NCBI GenBank assembly: GCA_028023455.1
Contig: JAQFVV010013320.1
Location: 94,346-158,345, forward strand
DNA length: 64,000 nucleotides
From: Epiperipatus broadwayi
Taxonomy: Eukaryota > Onychophora > Udeonychophora > Euonychophora > Peripatidae
Direction: 5' to 3'
Made by a program: the position numbers and the translations under genes. Below are positions 55,816 through 64,000 of this stretch, in pieces. How positions within the stretch are numbered: position 1 is the stretch's first letter; each line of letters opens with the position of its first letter. A model generated the notes under the pieces. The model had not been told where the DNA came from, did not search any database, and saw only the letters and a list, made by a program, of their open reading frames with translations.

Positions 55816-56025
55816 TTATAATTCCATGATGAGTAACACTGTCAATGTTAGGAGTGCTTCTATTGTTCTGGATTTTGGTTTTTGAAGCTTTGTCTTGAAA
55901 TACTTTCTTATAATGCTTAACATGTTTTCTCCTATATAAAATTTGCCATAGATATGTATGGAAGAGAGAGTGGCCTGTTTCTCTTTAAACTCAGTTCTTA
56001 CCTGAGATAACTTTTGGTTTAGCAA
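55816..56025 (-). pseudogene. LINE ORF2 linker between endonuclease and RT
   Basis: The frame KLSQVRTEFKEKQATLSSIH, GKFYIGENMLSIIRKYFKTK and QKPKSRTIEAL matches the L1/Tx1 linker pattern, where 'Y..GE....LL...LK.......I..I' precedes the RT. No catalytic residues are expected here. Confidence 0.6.
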
Positions 56026-56399
56026 TGCTGACTATACAAGAATAGTCAGGCTCACTTAATTGCAACACATTCTGCTAGGGACTTTTGTTCATCATGGTAT
56101 TGTTGCTTGAGTAGGGTGATTTGATTAATGTCACAAGAGAGTTCATCAAATTTCAAGTGATGTTCAATTTGATCCATTTTGATAGGAATTTCAAAGGTCC
56201 ATGAGAGTTCCAAGTAAACCTATTGATGAGTGATAGGAATATCTCAACAAAGCTGTCCAAGCAATAACTGTGTCCAGACTCAGAATATTTATTTTGAATA
56301 GGTAAATATAAACTTCCAAGACAAAAGCAGTAGGGGTTGTCTGCCTATCAAGAATTGTTTTTCTTAGTTCCCAGGATTATGGATGAACCTGAACTGGCA

Positions 56400-57030
56400 T
56401 CTATATCAATGTGCAAGACATTGTAATCTGAAAACCAGAGTTTTAAGTTTAGCCTCCATTAAAAAGTGTAGTTCTGGAGAGTAGTATGTGAGGTCAGTTA
56501 GGGTCTTCCACCTTTTGGCATAGAAAAAGAAGGCATCATTGGCAAATAGACTTTGCATCCATATAAGACCCTTGGAAAATAAATGTATTTTTATTGAACT
56601 GCTCTTATCCCATGTTAAATTCACCAAGAATAAGCAAAGGCATTGAGTTATTTCCAGTTAGTACATTAATTTTGAATATGATGTGCTTAATGAGTGACAT
56701 GTGATTGTAGATAGAGGCATGCAATGCAGCATCTAAAATTTCCAAATTAAACATCAACTAATATGGAACTCTAATCTAAGTGTAAAATTGCAAAGACAGA
56801 AGGATCAGAGTGCTTATTTATGATTATTGTAACCCCTTTGGCTGAAACAATGAAGGCAGAATACTGCAAATAGCAAAATCAGAAAACACAGCAACAATTT
56901 TTCTGACTAGAATTTGTTTAGGTTGTTTTCAGACATGAATAAAATGTTAGGAGAATTCTGATGTAACCAGTTTTGTTGTCAAATATTCTACATGGGGACT
57001 TTAGTCCCCTAACATTAATTCTGACTATTG
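56400..57030 (-). pseudogene. LINE ORF2 AP-endonuclease domain
   Basis: On the minus strand the N-terminal block RINVRGLKSP near 57020 corresponds to the APE start (NVRGLNSP). VSAKGVTIIINKHSDPSVFA near 56830 corresponds to the ARGVAILI block. RWKTLTDLTYYSPELHF near 56500 corresponds to the YTYYSP...SRIDY block, with the catalytic His/Asp end decayed. Several stops and frameshifts interrupt it. In active relatives this domain nicks the insertion target. Confidence 0.7.
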
Positions 57031-57369
57031 ATATGTGCATGTAGTGATAACATAGAATAAGTGCAAGCAAATATTTATTTTGGTGTTTAGTTGCATTGAG
57101 AGGGGAATAGTAGCAATATGAGAAATGAGGTATAATTGATGGGGAAGGAGAATCATTGGTTCAATTAGGTGATAAAAAATTATTGAGACAAAGATCTGGT
57201 GTTTTTTTTTTTTGGAATTACCTGTTTTTTTTTTCCTTTTTTGCATTGGCTGTAATGAACGGACATTCTGACCTCCAAAATTCGATTATTTTATTGTGTA
57301 GAATTTAACTTAAACTGTTGATCAAAAGAAGTCATGTTACAGCTGTGTAATGAGCATTAAGCATCTCAT

Positions 57370-58600
57370 CTACATTTTCGAACTCACCAGCAACATTGAA
57401 TGATTTGTTACCATTATGTGCTTGTGAGAAGTTGTTGCTTCTTGAGTATTATGTAGTTGCCAGGAGTTGTTATGTTTGTCACCTTTTCCCTCAGAACTTT
57501 CCTCACTTTCTGATTGAATCGGACAAATGTGTTTACTTGCACACAATATATCATTTTCCATGGAAGAATTTATAGCCCAAGATATAATAACAAGATCCTC
57601 ACCATTCAAGTTGAGCCCATGTCTGATACACTTTTCTCCAATGATGATTTCTTGCAGGAGTGTGCAATGTCATTAGTCTTTGGACCAAGAAGAAAGTCCA
57701 TTGATAATACTCTGTTAATGTTAAAGTGTATGAATTGACTGATAGATTTTCAATGGAAATAACTGAACCTGGTTATCAGACTAGACTGAAGGGTTCAGCC
57801 TGAACCTATGTCCACAAATCTTTTTTCCTTATAAATGAGATACCACCTTTGAGGGAACTCTCTCATCAAATATTCATGGCTTTTACAAGTAAAGTATTGC
57901 AGACTGACTTCTTTAATGGAAATGACTAGGGGAGATTCATCAGCGGCAATTATGGTAGGGATTGCTTCTGGGAAAAGACCATATTTCAGGCTGAATGTGA
58001 ACATTCCAGTATTGATAAATGTAAGACCACCAGTGTTTTTATCCTTGAGGTATTCAAAATTCATGACTTTCCCATAGTTTTCCAGATACTTCTAGCAGGT
58101 ATTGTTTCTCAAAACCAATGTGGCAGTTTCTGATGATACCATGTAGTAATGATCATCTGGATGGATCAATTGCCATGAGAAACTTATGTTCTGAGAATTT
58201 GTGTTGGCTTTAAAAGCTTGATTTTGTAGTAAGTTTTTAAACTGTACTACTACAGGATTTTGAAGACATTTTTGGTTAGATTATTGGTTTTTAAGAGATT
58301 GCAGAGGTATTCAACTGGGAGTCTGAAAGAATGCAGTTTAGATCTGTTACATTAAGGATTATTGAAGTCATTGTGGTAAAATTTAAGAGATTTTAGAAGC
58401 AATAGTGCTACTGAGTTGTTGTTTTTTTGTTATAATTTGATGATTTTTTGTTGTGTTGCCCAAGATTGTAGCTTTGTGATTTTTGACTTATTTTTTTATT
58501 GTATTGTTGCTCACCAAGTCCCCACACCTGTGTCAACTCCTGGACTTGCTCTAGATTACTTTTGTTTACATTATTAAGGTCTAAGGCTAGCATGTCCAGT
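57370..58600 (-). pseudogene. LINE ORF1-like region with degenerate zinc knuckle
   Basis: The minus-strand frame from 58064 reads NFEYLKDKNTGGLTFINTGM, then LKYGLFPEAIPTIIAADESP, then LQYFTCKSHEYLMREFP. The last piece has the spacing of a C-x2-C-x4-H-x4-C knuckle with the first and last Cys changed to Y and F. Such gag-like ORF1 proteins bind element RNA. The segment 57370-57609 continues downstream with an acidic, low-complexity part. Assignment rests on position and the knuckle pattern. Confidence 0.5.
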
Positions 58601-59348
58601 GCTTTTGCATAAGATGACTTGTTTTTTGGATAATATTGTGGTCTTTTTGAGAGTCATTATTAATTACTAATGCTTTATTATGTTGTGTATTTTCTGTAAA
58701 AAACATTTCCCAAATTGTTTTTTTTATTGAGTTTTAGAAAAATTGACTGAGGGCCCAACATAATTATTAATGTTGTTTTTAGGGTTTTGCAGTTTGATTT
58801 TGATGTTTTACAATTTTTTATCCAGTGGAGAACATTTAGAATCTTTGTTAATTAAGTTTAGTGCCATTGGAGATTGAGAAATGTTTTTAATTCCAGAATT
58901 GTAATTACTATCAACTTTCTGATTTTTTAATTTAACATTGATTAATTTTAGGAGATTTTGGTAGAGCTTTGCTGTTTATTTTTAAAGAAAAACTGCTAAG
59001 AGTTGATGCCATATTGGATTTGATAGCATTTTGAAAATTTTTGTTTAAAAAAGAGAAATGGAATTTGAATTTGAAAATTTTGACTGGAATGATAAATAAA
59101 TGAATAAAGCACATCTTTAAACAGTCCAATATGGAAATAATGCACCTCTTCTTTATCAATAACTAAATAAAAGTCCACTTAAATCAGCAGTAATGTTGGA
59201 AAGTTTTTTTTAAGCTAGCTCCACCTAGCGACTTGTTAAATTAATTTTTTTTAAAAAAATATGTCATTTAAATTAACAAACAAGTTCATTTTTAACGTTA
59301 TGATCTAGAAATAACCATATTAATTTTGATTTTATTTATGCACATTGA
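58601..59348. other. Anonymous DNA, possibly the LINE 5' end
   Basis: G-rich on the plus strand in the same way as the LINE up to about 58900. No clear domain was found. Confidence 0.4.
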
Positions 59349-59668
59349 AGCAATGGATCTGCAAGTCTTATCCACGCTTCACAGCCCTCTATAAACTTAA
59401 CTAATAATGTAGACCAATTAAGTTTATAGTCCAGTATCAGCAGGGTTTTGTGTTAAAGCTAAAATTAATTCGTTCATTTTGCTTACTTAACGGTCTTTAC
59501 ATTTGTATTTGCATTGATCCACAAGTCTTATCCATGCTTCACAGCCCTCTATAAACTTAACTAATATTGTAGACCAATTAAGTTTATAGTCCAATATCAG
59601 CAGGGTTTTGCATTAAAGCTAAAATTAATTCGTTCATTTTGCTTACTTTACATTTGTATTTGCATTTG
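59349..59668 (+). repeat. 160-bp tandem duplication
   Basis: Two copies carrying ACAGCCCTCTATAAACTTAA and GTATCAGCAGGGTTTTG-like segments start about 160 bp apart (GATCTGCAAG at 59356, GATCCACAAG at 59516). They differ at only a few positions. Each copy also contains TATAAACTTAACT and its inverse AATTAAGTTTATA, a small internal hairpin. Confidence 0.93.
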
Positions 59669-59761
59669 AATATTTTTTTAAAAAATATATTCCGTTAATA
59701 TTAAATTGCTATTAAAATTTACTTTCAAAACTTATTAATCAAACATATATTGATGTCAAGC

Positions 59762-59795
<34 letters not shown>

Positions 59796-60130
59796 TAATG
59801 CAAAATTCTGTTGAAATAAAATGTTATTTTGTTAAAAGAAATAATATATTTTTCTTTTTAAATTATGTTAAAATATGTTGTATGATTTTATTTTAAGATA
59901 AGCCTGCCAACATTTTCTAAAGGAATGTATGTTTAATTAATTAGCCCATTTAAGGCAAATTAAAGATGACCTTTTTTAATTAATAGAAATTCAAAAGTTA
60001 AATACAGAAATCTAGAATAAGAAATTAAGAGTTATTTTTAGAAAAAGTTACCTTGAAACAAAGGAGAATTGGGGGCTTATCAAGATCTAAAATCATATGC
60101 AAAACAATAGAAGGGTAGCTGACAGAAAGG

Positions 60131-60143
60131 TATAAAAAGGAGA
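60131..60143 (+). promoter_or_regulatory. TATA-type core promoter candidate
   Basis: TATAAAAAGGAGA in a less AT-rich stretch. About 30 bp downstream is a possible start. It is followed by a direct repeat and several hundred bases of GC-richer non-coding sequence, as in an LTR or the 5' part of a transcript. No ORF follows. Function is inferred. Confidence 0.3.
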
Positions 60144-60186
60144 GGACAACAAAAGACTGGGTATTTGATTATTATTATTATGATTA

Positions 60187-60330
60187 GGCTCTCTCTGGCT
60201 CTTTTAGTGATTCATGCAGACCAAGTGTCTAGATTAGTGAGATTTTACTTTTAAAAATCTCTCTGGTCTCTCCTATGCTTATTCATGCAGATCATGTGCT
60301 GTGATTTTTTGAGATTTTGTTTCTAAATGC
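60187..60330 (+). repeat. Diverged tandem repeat of about 70 bp, two copies
   Basis: CTCTCTGGCTCTTTTAGTG ... TTCATGCAGACCA recurs as CTCTCTGGTCTCTCCTATG ... TTCATGCAGATCA. Each ends in GAGATTTT. Confidence 0.8.
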
Positions 60331-62384
60331 ACAAAATATTGTTCCCGAATTAGACAGATTCTGCTGAAAAACTCGTTCAGATTTTGCTCCTGAAGTTATT
60401 CAACTTTTGTCCTTGAAATCACTGTTATAAGTTCCAACATGTGACAAGTTAAAAAGTATATTAATTTGATGGACACAATCATGATTTGCAGTTAGGCAAA
60501 CAGCTTTGCCTGTCACCAGGGTCCTAAAACCATCAAAATGCCATAACATGCCCAAAAGATAAACCTGAACTGTGTGTCTTGTCTGTGTGACCTTTCGTTA
60601 AAAATGCTGTGTATTTCCATTTCTTTGTGTGGACAAATATCTCTCTAAAGATATATCAAGCCACAAGCATTGAGGGAACTGGACCAAGGAACCAGGATGG
60701 TAACCGTATCTCTCATCACGAACTATTTATTACTTTACCTTTTGATAAATATCTTTCTTAACCGTTTCATTTAATTATTTATATATATATATATATATAT
60801 ATTTTGATTATACTAATATTAGATGTATATTCAATTTTCGTGTGGATCATCTATTTATATTTAACCTTTTTTTTCCTTCGCCATTCCTCATTGTTAAAAT
60901 GTTATGAATGTTTCTTATTCCATTGTGGTGTAAGTTAAAAGTTAATTTTCATTTAAAAAGATCTTTCCAATTCAAATTATGTCTGTAAATTAAATACGAG
61001 TAAGTTTCCTTTATTTGCCAACTTGATCTCCTAGATAACACCTTGTTTGTCCGCCTTTAGCCCCATACATATATCTTAGTTGGTTATAGATGTCAGAAAT
61101 ATTTTAAAACTGTTTTTAAGCACAAAGCAATTATAAAATACTTTGTGAAAGATTTTTTTAATTGTGCTTTATCGAGGGGATTCGAGTTAATAATTTTAGT
61201 GATGTTGGGAAGAAATAGACTTAGACTGCAAAATCTTATGTAATTACTATCTGCTTTTATTTTCTAGTTTTTCTTTTTTCATTAATCAATCGGGGAATAG
61301 TGGAGGTAATTAAAACATTCCTAATATTTTAAAATGTCATTCATTAAATATATTATTTAAACTAAAAGGCTTAAGTTTTCTAATTTTATTTCAATTAAAG
61401 ATTAGCTTAACCTTTATTTTACTTATCCAATGATCCAGGCAAGCAAAACACATATTTCATAATATATTTTATGCACATTTAACTTAGTTAGTTCCATAAG
61501 TATTCTTGTCCATAATCTCTCCCTGATGCTAAGCTTGGGCCGGGTGAGAAAATAATTTATGCATGTCTCAGATAATGTTGTTGGTTCATAATTAGACTTG
61601 ATAATACGTGAAGAGGGCAGAGGTCACAGTATTCTTGATTTAATATCTTGCATATGGGTGGCCTCAAGGTACTTTCGCCTAACCAACATACATCATCTGA
61701 CCGGTACAATATAATGTATACTGTGTTATTATTAGCAATTTATTAAAACAAAGTAATATTGGAATTAATTTATCATATTAAATAATTTTAAGTAAAAAGT
61801 ATTTAACTAATATGTATACATAATGTAAACAATTTATTTATGGATTTTTTATTATAAGATAAATATAAATTATATTTTTAAACAAATATATATTAACCAA
61901 AATTTATCACTTTTAATCTGGATATCATAAATGTTAACTTGAATTTATGTAAATTATTAATATATATTTTAATTTTTATATTATAAGTATTCAATCTAAA
62001 TAATTATATATAACAAGAAATGATAAATAAAAGAATTAAAATTAATTATTTTTGATAATAAAAAATAGTCATGTAGATATTAACATTGCATTTTGAAACT
62101 ATCGTTTACTGGAGAAGTTTATAAAAAAAAATAATTATGAAAGGTAAAATGTTAATTCACTCATAACATTTAGACATTAGTACATTTTATTTACTTATGC
62201 TCATATTTTCTATTGTATATATTGAACAGGAACTTGCTCTAATGGTTTTTCTCTGGAATAATTTTATATAAGTATGTACTGTAATATGCAGATATATACT
62301 TTTGACATATATCCAAAGTACATTAAAATTGTTGGTTTAACAAATATTTATTGAAACCTGAATTTCAATCAATTACTTTTTTTT
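60331..62384. other. Anonymous DNA
   Basis: Moderate G+C at 60350-60720 and 61500-61700, otherwise AT-rich. A TA tract lies at 60781-60800. No gene was recognised. The GC-richer parts could be LTR remnants. Confidence 0.45.
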
Positions 62385-63482
62385 TCAGTGATGAAATGTT
62401 TATTCATAAAAAAAAAAACAGATACAGTAAAATAAATGAAATTTCAGGAGTAACATGGTAAGAGGGGAAGGATACATGCAAAAGGGGAATGGAAAGTGGA
62501 GAGAGGAAATGGTGTGTAGTCCAGGCTGGTCAGAGATACATGTCTTTGTGATTGAGTCCGATGACAGAGGCTGAGAGGATGGGAGTTGGAGGATTATCCC
62601 AAGTGTCTGTGAGGAGTGGAGGTGGAGCTAGTTTGGTATCTTGGGTTTTGAGACTGCAAACTAGGTCCAAGAGCTTTTGATTGACTGAATCTACTCTCTG
62701 GTCAAGGATAATGGCACATCGGAGCAACCAGAGAGCATAGATGAGAAACACTGAGTCTAATAGCTGCAAAGACCCATGTTTCTGTGGATGTTTGGAGATT
62801 GAAGATGGTGTTCTTGTGTGAGAAAAGGAAGGAGTTGATGACATTTCTCATTCCAAGCAGAACAGGACATATAAGTAGGAAGTGCTGGAGGGTTTTGCTG
62901 TCAGTTTTACAGAACTGGCATATGGGAGAGATCTTGGTGAAACCCCTATGGTTGACTAAAAATTTATTTGTGGAAAGTAAAGATTGACTTTGAGGAGGAA
63001 ATCGAGGAATTTTGCTTCAAGATACCATCGTTTGAATTTGCAGATTAATTGAACATTGGTGAGTTTGAGGAATGTAGGGGACACAATGGAGAAGTCTGCA
63101 GTCTGATTGATAACCTCCCAATACTTTAGTTTGCTGCTGATAGATGGTATGACAAAGCCAGCCTTTTTTAAGATGTTGTCAATGAGTGAGGTCCATGACC
63201 TAGTCCTGCCATTGGGAGGAGGAGTGTCAGTGGGGGTGATAATGATATGCACAAGATTGGCAGGGAAGTGACATAGGAATGTGAGGATAATGTTGTGAGA
63301 TCTATAAATCAGAAGAGTGTCAATGGAGTGCAGGCCCAACCCATTGAGGGTTTTAGGAAAACAAGTTCTTTTTAGGCTGATGGCCACCACTTTTCTGCCC
63401 CAGAGAAAATGGTTGTAAAGGGAGTTTATTTTGGTTATAAAGGAATGTGCACTTTTATAATGTTGCCTGATTATCATACATC
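62385..63482 (-). mobile_element. L1/Tx1-like LINE, copy 2, 5'-truncated
   Basis: The 3' end on the minus strand reads TGTATGAATAAACATTTCAT-like sequence and CATCACTG followed by nine A, at about 62385. The copy begins abruptly near 63482 within the RT thumb. Coding similarity to LINE copy 1 is clear at FITKINSLYNHFLWGRK (copy 1: KVNFLCPGSLWRK) and LIYALWLLRCAI (copy 1: LNYSLWSLRCNI). 5' truncation with an A-run at the 3' end is the normal outcome of target-primed reverse transcription. It is much better preserved than copy 1. Confidence 0.85.
62530..63477 (-). pseudogene. LINE ORF2 C-terminal third, copy 2
   Basis: Minus-strand frames from 63477 to 62530. They begin MIIRQHYKSAHSFITKINSL, then HFLWGRKVVAISLKRTCFPK and LNGLGLHSIDTL, the block after the RT thumb in L1-type elements. 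Next comes CQFCKTDSKTLQHFLLICP, a complete zinc-knuckle-like C-x2-C...H...C, then LWLLRCAIILDQ and the stop at 62530. A stop near 62956 and a frame change near 62844 break the chain. The zinc-knuckle cysteines are all present here, unlike in copy 1. Confidence 0.8.
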
Positions 63483-63970
<488 letters not shown>

Positions 63971-64000
63971 TGTAACCATATATTTTAGTATAAAATATAT

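Larger units (their letters stand above)
53640..58600 (-). mobile_element. Decayed L1/Tx1-like LINE, copy 1
   Basis: On the minus strand, in the expected order: an ORF1 part with a degenerate CCHC knuckle (57800-58060), an AP-endonuclease domain (56400-57030), a linker, RT (54600-55470), a zinc-finger-like C-terminal region and the 3' end CATCATTGAATAAAAAAA. Frames are broken many times, the catalytic YADD box reads YVKN, and a (GA)n tract sits in the coding region, so it is dead. Family signs: an APE domain at the N-terminus of ORF2, long RT and a zf-RVT-like end. The 5' limit is uncertain (58600 is where ORF1-like reading fades). Confidence 0.78.

Overview
This window is AT-rich eukaryotic DNA (about one quarter G+C by eye). 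It has no convincing intact protein-coding host gene. It is densely packed with transposable elements, simple repeats and inverted repeats. Penelope-like retroelements (PLEs) with GIY-YIG endonucleases, an L1/Tx1-like LINE family, a tRNA-derived SINE-type insertion, MITE-like elements and very long (TA)n and (AAT)n tracts point to an invertebrate animal. I cannot name the lineage from sequence alone.

Layout. 1-0.46 kb: an inverted PLE reverse transcriptase (RT) remnant. 0.7-0.9 kb: one exon-like segment. 1.97-4.37 kb: a non-coding element with two about 745-bp TG...CA direct terminal repeats, inserted into a PLE fragment. 4.37-4.96 kb: PLE (family 1) pieces in alternating orientation. 5.69-7.86 kb: a head-to-head PLE (family 2) palindrome with an assembly gap in one arm. 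8.8-12.1 kb: simple repeats and anonymous DNA. 12.1-21.2 kb: a large foldback (long inverted repeat) structure whose arms are built from tandem modules. Its right arm was invaded by a tRNA-like SINE (15-bp target duplication) and by a nearly complete family-1 PLE (17.60-20.37 kb). 21-34 kb: TA tracts, MITE-like elements and unrecognised DNA. 34.5-36.2 kb: an inverted tandem array of a dispersed unit (here 'unit R') that carries a TA tract inside each copy. 38.9-39.3 kb: a GC-richer island. 43.9-48.2 kb: two diverged direct repeats of about 0.9 kb. 48.2-53.5 kb: three more head-to-head PLE dimers; the two at 50.9-53.25 kb lie in the TA tracts of unit R. 53.6-58.6 kb: a decayed L1/Tx1-like LINE. 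59.35 kb: a 160-bp tandem duplication. 60.13 kb: a TATA-type promoter-like site. 62.4-63.5 kb: a second, 5'-truncated copy of the same LINE family. The window ends in a TA tract.

Most interesting are three linked patterns. (i) PLE copies are repeatedly head-to-head dimers in which only one arm carries the full 3' end. (ii) These dimers sit in TA tracts, several times with the flanking repeat readable on both sides. (iii) All family-1 copies keep a short RNA hairpin whose stem changes compensatorily between copies and is followed by GAAA, resembling a hammerhead-ribozyme stem II. The foldback element, with unequal module numbers and a loop holding CCAAT boxes and a short exon-like ORF, is the other candidate for something not described before.
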